From Trachythela sp. YZ-2020 (Eukaryota > Cnidaria > Anthozoa > Malacalcyonacea > Clavulariidae), in the NCBI GenBank assembly GCA_016169945.1, contig JADLSH010000114.1, forward strand, positions 1,214,001 through 1,278,000: DNA of 64,000 nt. Direction: 5' to 3'. A model generated the notes under the pieces. It had not been told where the DNA came from and made no database searches. It saw nothing but the letters and a program-made list of their open reading frames with translations. This document shows, piece after piece, positions 34,001-43,065 of this stretch (position 1 is its first letter; each line of letters opens with the position of its first letter). A program made the translations under genes and the position numbers.

Positions 34001-34206
34001 ATAGAAAGTTAAAAATTCACTTCTCTGGTTTGCAAGGTTCTTATACATTTTTTCTTGGGAGGTCATCTGTGATAATATTTGTGTAGACCATGTTATAAGC
34101 TTCAAAATGATATATGGCATGTTGCATATGCATTAAACCATAATAAGATAGAGCCGATGTTGCATCATAGGTTCGCGAACAAATAATTCAGGTGGCAGGA
34201 CCCCTT
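31039..34206 (+). mobile_element. Mutator-like DNA transposon with intact transposase
   Basis: Ends are 16-bp inverted repeats AAGGGGTCCTGCTACC (31039-31054) and its complement with one mismatch (34191-34206). One intact 690-codon transposase gene lies inside. No 8-11-bp target duplication is visible next to the ends; TA at both outer edges may be chance. The inverted repeats are short for Mutator, so the true ends could differ. Confidence 0.65.
31494..33566 (+). CDS. Mutator-like transposase domain protein
   Basis: 690 residues without a break. It belongs to the animal Mutator-like transposase family (the Pfam 'Mutator-like transposase domain'). Such proteins would cut and join DNA at element ends in the nucleus through an RNase H-fold DDE core. 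Candidate catalytic acids are D215 in YDGTW, D314 or D316 in SDGDSKAY, and E530 in NANESIN. Between the second and third lies a Cys/His cluster (C330, C333, C369, C377, H380). The N-terminus is basic (KKRQFRGQSR). The C-terminus is very acidic, with a Ser/Asp run (residues 643-680) encoded by TCATCA/GATGAT repeats. The ATG at 31494 (ATGCCAAAAG) is followed by a basic tract as in relatives. The broken relative at 35150-36029 shares YDGTW/IDGTW and GDGDS. Intactness suggests recent activity or domestication. Confidence 0.87.
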   Translation: MPKVSKKRQFRGQSRWDVDTSNSNNSNLSSPRVSTPVLETASVRKVMSQSNERNEDFDGAHSYRLIELSTLVGAFQPLHNCQSGGELNVSEDEARRYGNSSVINVECSKCDVKIELQTSGNNSQVWKPQNAMDTNRRMVYSAMEMGVGREAMSVMCDIFNMPPPCHHKAWDQHVAALYVAHKKAVAEQLQKARNKVFSLHRADETDVAEVAVSYDGTWSKRGYTANFGVGFAISVETGEVLDFDFESKLCSECTSAKKDLGEDSAEYAIWYGGHKDECTQTHTGSSGSMECSIAKKIWDRSKDSNLHYKFMISDGDSKAYGSIWDTYGCCEDCAKWENIDKRSKEYKKWRESKEYEVWKESHESGKAECARVSKLDCIGHVQKRMGTHLRELRKKQPKLKDGKSVKGSKHRLTDKTLDKIQTYYGNAIRANVKPGTLTPQEQKEQIEVMQKAILAVLYHTCEIGNNKERHKYCPPGPDSWCSYRRDGTLKRKDHHLDAVFLDFLLPEFQRLSEYSLLLRCLPRYSQNANESINSLVWNRAPKHRYKGAHVVEIAVMSAVMSFNAGAVTRQDVMKAANIPGSQFTFEGCSAKDSTRMADSVRRAAVKEKERRRKRRQAKLAANEGECSYASGMFNDVDPLDFDPSSSSSSDDEDDFDDEDDYPLARFAHNDDSDDSDDVPLAQFASRKQEK

Positions 34207-34271
34207 ATTAAGTAATTTTTCAGTTTGAGAACATTAAGATAATGTACTAAACTGTTCTCGAAGTTTATTTT
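33567..34271. other. 3' part of the Mutator-like element and spacer
   Basis: AT-rich 3' region of the element up to the inverted repeat at 34191-34206, then a short spacer. No coding sequence seen. Confidence 0.5.
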
Positions 34272-35051
34272 CTAAATAGTTCTGAAATGCTTTTTTGTGG
34301 TCTGTTTCATGGGATTTGAATTTCTCGTCTGTCCCTTTAATATAGAGGTGTATTGAGGTGGAAAGCTAAAATCGGTTTGAGGTTCCAGTGTAGATAAAAC
34401 ACATAGGTCATGTAGTAGCGGTTGAATGTGTTTATCCCGATATATGTACAGTAACGTTTTGACAAACTTAGGATCAGGATCTTCTTGCAGGATTTCGATA
34501 ATGTTAGTGAACTCGTGCCAAACTAAGTGTTGGCTGTTGACTAGTTTTATAGCAGCCAAACCAGAAATTTGCCATCCTTCCTGTTCCGTCATCATTAAAC
34601 AGTCTTGTTGATTTACTTTAAAGCCGCAACAGAATTCGCGGCGTATGTTTTGAATTTCGCATGCTACGGCATTGGCATATATTATTTCCAGTAGGTGAAA
34701 CACTTTGTTTGAACATTTCATCGTCAAAGCTAGTGTACAACTGTATCCTTTTACCTTTGACAGTTTCAAAATATACTTTTGCAAAGCAGGATCAGGGCGA
34801 AAAAAGCTCTCAAAGTTACCTTGTTTGAAAATGTACCCCATAGCAACGCCCTAGCAACGCATTTAGGTACAAAATTCGCTCAAAATTTCGTCAAACTCAA
34901 ACAAGTTCATTTGTTTCTCTTTTGGTGTATGGAATTTAGAGTCTTCTGACTTAGCTGCATTGTGATTGGTTGCTTTGGGGAGCCATGGCAACTCGATTTC
35001 TTTGTCTGTCTTGTGATCGATCGCATTTGCATTATCTGTGAAATCGTCCAC
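34272..35051 (-). pseudogene. Protein of unknown function next to a Mutator-like transposase
   Basis: Two frames on the minus strand, 35051-34863 and 34841-34272, probably parts of one coding region broken between them near a GCGTTGCTA duplication. The first part is acidic (MDDFTDNANAIDHKTDKE). The second has a compact region with paired cysteines and polar motifs (REFCCGF, QQDCLMMTEQEGW) and ends at TAG 34272. It diverges from the transposase remnant at 35150-36029 with about 100 bases between starts, so both may use one bidirectional promoter region. I have a weak impression of similar second genes beside other cnidarian Mutator-like transposases, which needs a search. Confidence 0.45.
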
Positions 35052-35149
35052 AAAAATCTTAGTTTTTTTTACATTCCAAGTCGAAAAGTTGCTGTTCTAG
35101 TTTCCCAACGATTTCTTTTGTTATTTGGGTTGTAATTTGAAGTCAATAA

Positions 35150-36029
35150 ATGGGAAATCCGCAGAACACAAGCAGAAAACGGGTTAGAAAGCCGCCTTCC
35201 AAAATGGCAAAGAAACTGGACCTTCCGGAGCGAAAATTGGTGCCCAGACAGCAAATTTTGGTGTTAATTCCGAAAATATAGACACTATAAGGGAAGGAAC
35301 AGTATTTATGGATTTAGCAATCTTATTTGGTGTCTTTGATAAAACTCTGAAATGTCCTGACTGTGGGGATGAAATGAAGCCACATGTTGCCATGAGGAAA
35401 AAACATGGATATGCTCATTATATTTCTTTACAGTGTGTGGCATGCGACTGGAAGTATTGTTTTAATACTTCAAAGAAGCAAGGACAGTCCTATGAAGTAA
35501 ATGTCCGAGCAGTCTTGGCCTTTAGAGAAATTGGTAAAGGGCACAGCGCCATGACAACTTTCAGCAAGTTCTGAACATGCCTGCTCCACCAAGACGTGCC
35601 AACTTCACAAAGATCCAAAATAAAAAGCTTTTACCTGTAGTGAAGCAGTGTGCCAATGATAGCATGGTGAACAATGCTATGCATGTCAAGGAAATTATTG
35701 AGAATGATGCTGGAGAATGTGGAATATCCATAGATGGCACATGGCAGAAGCGCGGTTATTCGTCTCACAATGGTGTCGTTACGGCAATTTCCCTCGACAC
35801 AAAGAAGTGCCTTGATGTTGAAGTCCTGTCCGACAAGTGTCTCAAGTGGAGCAAAAAGCAGAATGATCCAAAGTATCAAGAATGGAAAGCCAACCACCAA
35901 TGCAAGATCAACCATACGGGGAGTTCCGGCAGCATGGAGACAGCTGGTGCCTTAAGGATCTTTGAAAGATCATGCGCTACAAGGGGGCTGAAATACAAAA
36001 ATATGCTTGGAGATGGTGATTCGTCATAA
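35150..36029 (+). pseudogene. Mutator-like transposase, 5' half, frameshifted and truncated
   Basis: Starts at ATG 35150 (GNPQNTSRKRVRK, basic as in the intact copy). Frame breaks fall near 35270 and 35575. The readable blocks are KCPDCGDEMKPH, CDWKYCF, MPAPPRRANFTKIQNK, ISIDGTWQKRGYSSHNG, NHTGSSGSMETAGA and MLGDGDS. These follow the order of the 690-residue protein at 31494. The sequence stops right after the second catalytic acid region, followed by unrelated AT-rich DNA, so at least the C-terminal half is gone. Confidence 0.8.
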
Positions 36030-36238
36030 CTTTTCGATAACTTTATTACCATTAAATATACGTAATTGTCCTAGTTTAGTCCTCAGTATGTTGGAATTAT
36101 GTAAATATAATTTTATATATCTATATATAGTGGGGAACGTCTATATATATGTTAAAATGTTAATATGTAAATTAGTTGATAACTTGGGAACAATTGTGTA
36201 ATTCAGTTTTTACTGCAAATCGATTGATTAATAAACAG

Positions 36239-36262
36239 AATATTATTATTATTATTATTATT
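36239..36262. repeat. (ATT)n microsatellite
   Basis: Short run of ATT units directly before the polymerase remnant; possibly the tail of an old minus-orientation or lost LINE. Confidence 0.8.
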
Positions 36263-36282
36263 TGGTGCTGTGCCTATTTTAG

Positions 36283-37901
36283 TCCAGAATCTTCGAGACT
36301 AGACCAACTACGTGGTCCACTAACGCAACTTGAAGCAATACCTGGCACTTGGTATGAAGTTGACGAAGATCCATCGCGTTATAGCTACCTCCTCCACAGG
36401 CGCTTTATTAATTGCAGCGGGCTTGGAAAATTAGGGAAGGGACGCGCGGGCGGAATAAAAATGTGGGTAAGGCGAAGGGAAGCGCCTGCTGACTAATGTT
36501 CTCAAGACGGCAGAAGCTATTCACTACTTATTTGACTATAATTGTCCGGAGAAAGAGTTTGTCAATGATTATTATGAGCGTAGGCCCTTACAAAAGGCTA
36601 AGGAAGGTGGCAAAGTACTTTGCCCTAACTGTCACGTTTCTGATGGCAAAATAAATAGATTTGTTATACATATTTGTTGTTATTTTGCATATAATTTTCC
36701 TTTCAAGTTATACATATTCATAGTCAAATATGTACTCATACTACACACTGAATGACACATTAATGATGTCGACATCACTACGACTGAAGTCAATTGAACC
36801 CTTCGCATTTTGAGTGCATTTTTTGGTGTTGTCGCCCATCGAGACGGAGGACAAAAACACTATGATTCAACGTTTCATATTTCGATTAATATGGATCATA
36901 TTTCAGCAATAACTTTTAAAATATACCCATCTAAGATGGAAAACACGAAAATATATCGTTTTACGCTGTGATGGACAATATTTCAGGCAGATTATTTTGG
37001 ATTCCCGATTTTTTACCATTAATCGGCGGGCCCTTCGTCTTTCCCCTGAAGCAAAATATCACCCGCCCGCGGGAAAAAGGGCCTGCAGAGGAGGTAGGCG
37101 TTATAGTACTCCAACAAAGTCCATGGCTAAAGTCTTATATCGACTTTAATACGGAGAAACGAAAGCACGCAGTAAACGACTTCGAGAAAGATTTTTATAA
37201 ACTGATGAACAACTCGGTAACGGGTAAACGTCAAGCTCGTCAAAGGTAAACTATACAAATTAATAGCATCCCGATCCTTCGACTCCCTCCGCATATTTTC
37301 TGAGGATTTAGCAGCAGTGAATATGAAGAAAACAAAGCTCTACCTAAACCGTCCAATTTACGTGGGATTCGCCATTCTCGATTTCTCCAAAGTACTCATG
37401 TACCAGTTTCATTACGAGTACATGAAACCTAAGTATAACTGCAACGCGAAGTTGTTGTACACAGACACGGACAGCCTCTGTTATGAGCTCAAGGCTAACG
37501 ACATTTATCAAGACATGCTGCAGGACATAGAACTTTTTGACACTTCTGAATAAGCACAAGACCATCCATTGTACAGTCTAACTAACAAGAAAGTCCTTGG
37601 CAAGATGAAGGATGAAACGCATGGCATCCCCATCCAAGAGTTCGTTGCTCTGAGGCCAAAGATGTACTCTATTCTCTATATCGAAAACGACAAGCAGGTG
37701 GAGAAGAAAACGGCCAAAGGGATAAAGAAGTCAGTAACGAAACGAAAGCTTCGACATGCAAGTTACAAGGAATGTTTGTTTGAGAAGAGACAGACAATGG
37801 CTAGCATGAATCAAATTCGAAGTGAAAGCCATGAAATATACTCGATTAAATTGAATAAAATATGTCTTAGTCCTTATGGACATTACAAAACGAAATCATA
37901 A
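36283..37901 (+). pseudogene. Protein-primed family B DNA polymerase (virus-like), remnant
   Basis: C-terminal palm/thumb part of a pfam DNA_pol_B_2-type polymerase of the kind found in Maverick/Polinton elements and adintoviruses; it would copy the element's own DNA. Blocks in order: LKQYLALGMKLTK (before 36376), [16 protein letters not shown] and FYKLMNNSV (template-binding motif), YTDTDS (catalytic motif C, 37461-37478) and LRPKMYSI (thumb). Breaks: two stops before 36340, a 713-bp Mutator-type insertion at 36385-37097 with a 9-bp duplication, a small deletion with frame change near 37235, a stop at 37551, and a C-terminal deletion near 37880. The exonuclease domain and N-terminus are missing. 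It cannot be functional. Confidence 0.85.
36385..37097. mobile_element. Mutator-type (MULE) element, 713 bp, inside the polymerase gene
   Basis: Exact 9-bp target duplication GCGTTATAG (36376-36384 and 37098-37106). Ends CTACCTCCTCCACAGGC and, inverted, CTACCTCCTCTGCAGGC. Removing it restores the reading order of the polymerase. Inside, 36500-36650 reads as a protein-like segment (KEFVNDYYERRPLQKAKEGG, then CPNCH) also present in the related element at 56761-58680. It could be a captured gene fragment or a remnant of the element's own gene. Confidence 0.87.
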
Positions 37902-38132
37902 GAACGTTTTACATATTTAAAACCAAGCGAATGAAAAAGGACTATCGTATTGTTTATAATAAACGTATTATTATTGTTGAATACAAAACACTTCCTTATG
38001 GATTTTAAATGTTGAATACCCATGTAAATGTTGTTAATACATATGGAAATAACGGTTGAAAGTTTTATATGTTTAAATACAAAGAACAGTTATATATGTT
38101 TAAAATACAGTTGAAATAAATCGTTTGAATGA

Positions 38133-38483
38133 TCTAAGTGTATCTATTTTCGATCTTCAGTTTATGATAGCGGTCCAGATTCACCCCTGTCTGTTCTTCC
38201 AACTGCTTGATCTGTTTTGCATTCTTTTGATCAAGGTCCCCACATCATCATTTCCTTTGCGTTCATACAATAAGTAAAGTTTCTCCCCTGAGGGGCTGGG
38301 GGCACCGTTAAACCAGTTAATGTTTCTAATATGACTTGCGTTAACAAAATCGAATGTAGCGTTTAATTGCCGATAAACGTTGTTGGTATCATATTTGCTG
38401 GTACCAAATGTCGTAGCAAATCCAAGATGGCCAAATTTTCCTCTTGTCTGTTCGAAAGCCAGTTGGTTATAACATCCCTCCAA
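38133..38483 (-). pseudogene. Unknown small protein, convergent to the polymerase
   Basis: Starts at ATG 38483 and reads about 90 codons (NWFNGAPSPSGEKLYLLYERK) before a one-base loss near 38227. The other frame then continues as KQIKQLEEQTGVNLDRYHK, a likely short coiled coil, to a stop at 38133. It lies tail-to-tail with the polymerase remnant. Function unknown; the context suggests a gene of the same virus-like element. Confidence 0.5.
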
Positions 38484-38500
38484 GACATGTACTATGAACC

Positions 38501-39790
38501 ATGGCGTGTGAGGGTGCTTCTAGTGAGCTCTTACATCTTAGCTTAAACACTTGTGATATAAAGCAGAATCTAACAGTCAGTAAGAAGGGAAAGCTTAAGT
38601 GGAAAGGAAGCATTTGTGATCTACAATCTTGTTTGATCCGAGAGCTTGGAATACAAGCGAAGACAAAGAGGTCAACGCCTGGACGAGAATCTAACCATCA
38701 GATGGTATACAGACAGCTTCTCTCTCACGATTAATGGTGAGGATAGCAGTCGGCAAGTGGATAAACTTGCTCTGTTGGCTAGTGAAGAATCCGAAATGGC
38801 TGAAGTAAATAAGGAAAAATCTCTCTCAAAAGGCGAAGAATTTGAAAATGGCGCCGACGACGAAGACAAAGACACTCTGTCAAGCATGCATGTTAGCTGT
38901 TACATGTGGGGTCCCTCAAGGCCATTACTGTTTCTAATATATATCAATGATCTTCAAGCCTGCCTATCTTCGTCGTCCCTTATGATGTATGCTGATGATA
39001 CATGTTTAACTGTCAGTTCTAAAGATCCAATTAAATTAGAGCTTAAACAAAACCCAGTGCGGGGGCCGGTAAAAGAAACTTCAGCTACCGTGGAGCTATT
39101 ATATGGAACGATCTTCCCGATGAAATGCGAAGTCTGGCTTCAATACAGTCCTTTAAAAATTCACGGAAAGGATAACATGTCAGTTATGTATTTTAATTTT
39201 AATAAAAGCTTCTGAATGATTGAAAGACGACGATGACGACGAGCGAAATACCGATAGTGAAAAATGCTCTTTGGCAAATTCTAATGACTCAAACAATATA
39301 GACTCGATAATTGAGCAAGTAATTAACAAAATTCTTAATCTAAGGAAAGAGTTTACGGTAAAGATATGCGAATTAAATCAACAAATCTCTGAGCTAAAGG
39401 CAAATGACACGAGAAGTCTATCCCAAGATAAGACTATTGACGATCTCGAACGCGAAAAGCAGCAATTAAAAGACGAGAAAAGGTTTTGGCTCCATCCCTC
39501 ATCGTATCAGACGTAAATTGCAAACTTAAGGACTGCGAAAGTGAGCGCTTGAGCCTTGTGACAGCAATGAAATTACTTTAGACGGATGCAAATTCGGAAA
39601 TCCCTCGACAAAACCTCGAAACCCAATGGCAAACAAAGGAGGGGCATACACGTAATGCAGCAAGTACAAGTCGATTGGAAGTATGTAGTTCGATTAATGG
39701 CTTAGCCGATGATATACCAACAAGAAATCGTTATTCAGCACTTATCGTCAGTAACGAAAGCGAGCAAGAGGAAAAAATTGAAGTATGTGT
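38501..39790 (+). pseudogene. ORF1-like protein with acidic linker and coiled coil, interrupted by a LINE fragment
   Basis: Starts at ATG 38501 in a good context (ACCATGGC). It first reads as a beta-rich domain (LHLSLNTCDIKQNLTVSKKGKLKW), shifts frame near 38655 (LTIRWYTDSFSLTINGEDSSRQ), then an acidic stretch. At 38874-39222 a LINE fragment is inserted. The frame resumes at 39223 with DDDDDERNTDSEK and a long coiled-coil segment (about 39300-39500), followed by further frames to 39790. The pattern of a short beta domain, acid stretch and coiled coil recalls ORF1/gag-like proteins of cnidarian retroelements, but I cannot name the family. Confidence 0.5.
38874..39222 (+). mobile_element. Deleted LINE fragment, 349 bp, with 6-bp target duplication
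   Basis: AAAGAC flanks it (38868-38873 and 39223-39228). It holds YINDLQACLSS...MMYADDT from the RT palm joined directly to the C-terminal end (WNDLPDEMRSLASIQSFKN), so some hundreds of codons were deleted. Removing it puts the two acidic stretches of the host frame together in phase (...DEDKDDDDDE...). Confidence 0.85.
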
Positions 39791-39915
39791 ATAGGTGTGA
39801 GTGTAGGTGTAGATGTACATGTGTAGGTATAAGTATAAGTGTGTATGTGTAGGTAAATAGCCAAATAGGTATAGGTGTGGGAGTGTATATGTGTAGGGGT
39901 GTATATGTGTGGGGG
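39781..39915. repeat. GTGTAGGTAT-like low-complexity repeat
   Basis: Purine/pyrimidine-biased imperfect repeats of GTGTAGGT and GTATA(A)GT. It separates the coiled-coil remnant from the next gene and has probably expanded between them. Confidence 0.85.
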
Positions 39916-39924
39916 TAATTATAA

Positions 39925-40288
39925 GGACGTGCAGCTACGTTCAACTTACATTCACAAACTGCCGTTCGGTGTGCCAGCTGGAGTTGACGTCTTCCCTCTG
40001 TCAACCCTAGAAAATATCATCACAAACCTCTACGACAGTACGTGTAAAAACTCAAAGTCCTGCATCGCCTACAAAGGGGGACACCTCGAAAGACACCTGT
40101 TAGCAGACCTCAACATCCCCTCGATTAATTTAGAAAGTTTTGGTTGTCCTAAAGCAGGAACACTGATGGGCGAACTGATACGCTTGGTTAGAAACCTGCG
40201 GAAAACACCCGACAACCGACGCCTATATCAGCACTGTCCCAAAGTGGAAGTAGAAGCGTACAGGCTGTGGTTGGAGAAACAAGTGTGA
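39925..40288 (+). pseudogene. Unnamed virus-like protein (KLPFGVP/YKGGH family), C-terminal two thirds
   Basis: Blocks: IHKLPFGVPAG, then LSTLENIITNLY, IAYKGGHLERHLLADLNIP, NLESFGCPKA, and a closing YQHCPKVEVEAYRLWL, ending at TGA 40286-40288. A second copy at 44173-46393 has the missing N-terminus. A conserved acidic residue near the start of that copy (MDMDGF), the later KGGH-E block and C/H pairs could mean an RNase H or exonuclease-like fold, which is inference only. A degenerate histone-like hairpin follows 25 bases downstream. The N-terminal part here was replaced by the low-complexity repeat. Confidence 0.6.
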
Positions 40289-40313
40289 AAAAAACATCAA
40301 AGGAAAAAAAACA

Positions 40314-40329
40314 GGTTCCTTTAGGAAGA
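40314..40329 (+). promoter_or_regulatory. Histone-like 3' hairpin, degenerate copy
   Basis: GGTTCC, loop TTTA, then GGAAGA, so four of six pairs remain. It lies 25 bases after the stop of the gene at 39925-40288, the same position as the three perfect hairpins at 43031, 46424 and 61909. Confidence 0.5.
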
Positions 40330-40487
40330 ATCAATTTTATCAAAATAATTTGAACGAATAATTCGACATTTAAACGTGAACGCATAAAACATTTTCCCTT
40401 AGGGTTGCTAGATTTCCACAAGCTAGTAAATATTCATTAAAACACTTACATATTTCACCTAAAAGCTCCGGTTGTAAAATACTGCGC

Positions 40488-40754
40488 TTGATACATCCTA
40501 AGATCGACGGCTCTAATGCATTAAAAAACCAAAAAAATACACGGGCTATCATTTCTGTATTTCATTATGTTAAAAGGGTAGTGAGCTGGTTTTGGGCTTT
40601 TGGCTTTGGGATAACTGGATTTGGAAAAAGGTTTATACATAAATTACGCAGACGTCCGACTGGCATTTTGACCAAAGATAACTCAAGAATTCTGATCCGT
40701 GTTAGACCGGCCAAACACTATAAATACGGGTGCAACAGTTCAATAAATCAATAA
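40488..40754 (+). CDS. Small basic protein with one hydrophobic segment (module gene 1, copy 1)
   Basis: 88 codons in the copy that stays open longest. It has a hydrophobic, aromatic stretch (VVSWFWAFGFGITGFG) followed by a strongly basic part (KRFIHKLRRRPTG, RIRV...). The other three copies (near 41820, 46960 and 47990) keep the same text with a frame change before the hydrophobic stretch. A basic, membrane-active small protein would fit a virus core or membrane-lytic protein, but that is speculation. The exact start is uncertain; homology to other copies begins near 40519. The end lies just before the module 2 start, overlapping its TATA region. Confidence 0.45.
   Translation: MIHPKIDGSNALKNQKNTRAIISVFHYVKRVVSWFWAFGFGITGFGKRFIHKLRRRPTGILTKDNSRILIRVRPAKHYKYGCNSSINQ
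40718..40726 (+). promoter_or_regulatory. TATA box of the finger-protein gene (conserved in four copies)
   Basis: CTATAAATA lies 50-51 bases before the ATG in all four copies (40718, 41983, 47128, 48154). The stretch GTGCAACAGTTCARTAAATC just after it is also conserved. Spacing fits a core promoter with a start site in CAGTTCA. Confidence 0.65.
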
Positions 40755-40768
40755 AATCATAGTACGAG

Positions 40769-40985
40769 ATGGCTTTCCAATGTCGTGTTTGCCAAAAGGA
40801 ATTTACAAAAAGAGCGAATTCATGAAGGCACAGGCGAATAAGGCACTCAGATGGCAAGACGTCCAGGTGCGAAGCATGCAGAAAAGAATTCAATACCAAA
40901 AGGAATAAAAAAAGACACGTTGTTGTTGCTGGGTTAATTGGAGATCAATTTAGACAATTGGAGGCAGAATGGTATGCCTAATTCG
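40769..40985 (+). pseudogene. C2H2 zinc-finger protein (module gene 2), broken
   Basis: MAFQCRVCQKEFTKRAN, then a stop, then RHRRIRHSDGK and RCEACRKEFNTKRNKKRHV. The spacing fits two C2H2 fingers (C-x2-C-x12-H-x3-5-H), likely DNA binding. The in-frame TGA after RANS/RANL is shared by all four copies, so the ancestor of the tandem copies was already broken or read the codon differently. Copies 2 and 3 also lose one zinc-ligand histidine (CAC to AAC). Confidence 0.7.
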
Positions 40986-41247
40986 TATAATGTCGACTAT
41001 CGTAATTTAAGAATATGAATATATTAAGTGTAGAAGAACAATTGGCATATTTTGTGCCCACTGAAGAGATTTCGCCACCGTCAAAGCCTCGATGTGCACG
41101 TGAAAACAAATATTTTAACCTCTATTACTGCCTGGCAAAATCTAACCTCTGGTACAGAAATTTTAAGATCTGGTTAATGGTTATAATGAGATAATTGAAT
41201 GGTTATAACAATATGAAAATAACATGGTCATATCCATATAATTAGCA

Positions 41248-41256
41248 CTATAAATA
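41248..41256 (+). promoter_or_regulatory. Second TATA box of the module
   Basis: GCACTATAAATACAAGTGAG is conserved at 41248, 42467 and 30061, about 90 bases before the acidic ORF. Confidence 0.6.
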
Positions 41257-41339
41257 CAAGTGAGTTTTGATGCGAAATGCTGTTTTTGATGTGTTTAAAT
41301 CAGGCATATTAAAAATAATAGAGAAAAGTATGTCTATGC

Positions 41340-41612
41340 ATGGGTCATGCTATATTAATAACAGAATATAGTACTGTTGATGAGATTGTGGCTCTTGAGA
41401 AAAAGTACGATTTCGATGAGTTTCCTAAGCAAATTGCTTTTGAGCGAAAAGTCGATATCTTAGGAACATACCTCCATTGGGGAGAGGAAAATGAGTCGCT
41501 CAACAAACGCCGTAAAACCAAATCAACAACACAGCAACTCCCTGGAAAGCTAAGGATTTTCGAAGAAGGCCATGCGCGCACAGCTTCCAAACTATCTGAA
41601 ACCACCAGATGA
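41340..41612 (+). CDS. Small acidic/basic protein of unknown function (module gene 3)
   Basis: 90 codons from ATG 41340. Upstream ATGs at 41331 and 41337 are in another frame, so the original start may have been upstream with a frame change. Reads VDEIVALEKKYDFDEFPKQI, then LGTYLHWGEENE, then a nuclear-signal-like NKRRKTKS. Copies at 30150, 42555 and 47530 carry frame breaks, and the copy at 42555 has a deletion of about 44 bases between short repeats (GCGAAAA/GAGGAAAA). No family recognised. Confidence 0.5.
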   Translation: MGHAILITEYSTVDEIVALEKKYDFDEFPKQIAFERKVDILGTYLHWGEENESLNKRRKTKSTTQQLPGKLRIFEEGHARTASKLSETTR

Positions 41613-42815
41613 GTATACCACCACCACCATCCAAAACCACACCGTCATTCATTCAACAACGACTGATGGGGAAAGAAAAACAGTTTCCCCCATTAACAGC
41701 ATATTCATGAAAGGAAGGCAATAAGATCCTTCCTTCGTGAACACTCACACCAGAGAGCTTCCAAAAAGGACGACGACATTGCATTAAAAAACAAAACAAA
41801 AAACACGATGTATAATTTCCGTATTTCATTACGTTAAAAAGTAGTGAGCTAGTTTTGGGCTTTTGGGGTTTGGCATAACTGGTTTTGGAAAAAAGGTTTA
41901 TACATAAATTACACAGACGTCCGACTGGTGTTTTGACCAATGATAACTCAAGAATGCGGATCCGTGTTAGGCCGGCCAAACACTATAAATAGGGTGCAAC
42001 AGTTCAGTAAATCAATAAGATCATAATACAAGATGGCTTTCCAATGTAGTGTTTGCCAAAAGGAATTTACAAAAAGAGCTAATTTATGAAGGAACAGGCG
42101 AATAAGGCACTCAGATGGCAAGACGTACAGGTGCGAAGCCTGCAGAAAAGAATCCAATACCAAAAGGAATCTAAAAAGAAACGTGGTTGTTGCTGGGTTA
42201 ATTGGAGATAAATTTAGACAATTGGAGGCAGAAAGGTATGCCTAATTCGTATAATGTCAATTGGCATGTTTTGCGCCCACTGAAGAGATTTCGCTACCGT
42301 CAAAGCCTCGATGTGCACGTGAAAACACATATTAGAACCTCTATTACTGCCTGGCAAAATCTAACCTCTGGTACAGAAATTTTAAGATCTGGTTAATGGT
42401 TATAATGAGATAATTGAATGGTTATAACAATATGAAAATAACATGGTCATATCCATATAATTAGCACTATAAATACAAGTGAGTTTTGATGCGAAATGCT
42501 GTTTTTGATGTGTTTAAATCAGGCATATTAAAAATAATAGTGAAAAGTATGTCTATGCATGGGTCATGCTATATTAATAACAGAATGTAGTAATGTTGAT
42601 GAGATTGTGGCTCTTGAGAAAAAGTACGATTTCGATGAGTTTCCTAAGCAAATTGCTTTTGAGCAAAAATGAGTCGCTCAACAAACGCCGTAAAACCAAA
42701 TCACCAACACAGCAACTCCCTGGCAACCTCAGGATTTTCGAAGAAGGCCACAGCTTCCTAACCATCTGAAACCACCAGATGAGTATACCACCACCACCAT
42801 CCAAAACCACACAGG
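41580..42815 (+). repeat. Virus-like module, tandem copy 2
   Basis: Head-to-tail with copy 1 (junction near CAGCTTCCAAACTATCTGAA). TATA at 41983-41991, finger ORF ATG 42033, second TATA 42467-42475. Unlike the others, it continues past the usual junction into the complete ORF 42779-43015. Confidence 0.85.
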
Positions 42816-43015
42816 GTGTAAGGGCGAGGGAAAATTACAGAAAACGGAAAGAAAAGCTTGCCAAGAATAAGGCGTTTTACGAATTTGTATTTGGTGAAGA
42901 CGTAGAACTAATACTCAAGTTTGAGACCAATTTTCAACAAGTTCTGGGGAATCCCGAGGACCTGGCTGTCAAGGAAGCGATCCAGAATTTCAACACTTCT
43001 GTTCTCGATATTTGA
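42779..43015 (+). CDS. Small charged protein (MSIPPPPS...), followed by a histone-like hairpin
   Basis: 78 codons, complete from ATG 42779 to TGA 43013-43015. Proline start, then a basic stretch (ARENYRKRKEKLAKNK), then an acidic helix-like part (EFVFGEDVELILKFETNFQQ). The other module copies keep only the first ten codons and then switch to the next module start. The stop is 15 bases before a perfect hairpin with a purine-rich block after it. Function unknown. It may instead be the C-terminus of the acidic ORF upstream, joined by a lost frame. Confidence 0.5.
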   Translation: MSIPPPPSKTTQGVRARENYRKRKEKLAKNKAFYEFVFGEDVELILKFETNFQQVLGNPEDLAVKEAIQNFNTSVLDI

Positions 43016-43030
43016 ACAGATATCCAAACC

Positions 43031-43065
43031 GGCTCTTCTAAGAGCCACCAAATTTACAAAAGAAT
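43031..43065 (+). promoter_or_regulatory. Histone-type mRNA 3' hairpin plus downstream purine-rich element
   Basis: Stem GGCTCT (43031-43036), loop TCTA, stem AGAGCC (43041-43046), followed by ACCA and CAAAAGAAT starting 10 bases after the stem. Metazoan replication-dependent histone mRNAs have a 6-bp stem, a UYUN loop, ACCA after the stem and a purine-rich U7 site (CAAGAAAGA-type) at this distance. Every feature is matched. CCAAACC stands before the stem, as in histone genes. Confidence 0.75.

Larger units (their letters stand above)
40519..41640 (+). repeat. Virus-like module, tandem copy 1
   Basis: Direct repeat of about 1.1-1.26 kb whose next copy starts near 41580. Order: hydrophobic/basic ORF, TATA box (40718-40726), C2H2 finger ORF from ATG 40769, a short ORF with SVEEQLAYFVPTEEI (41018 onward), a second TATA (41248-41256), and the acidic ORF 41340-41612. 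Confidence 0.85.

Noticed and set aside
38646..39215. One continuous protein from the acidic region through the RT palm motif
   Set aside because: The AAAGAC duplication shows that the RT part is a later insertion; the fused reading is accidental.
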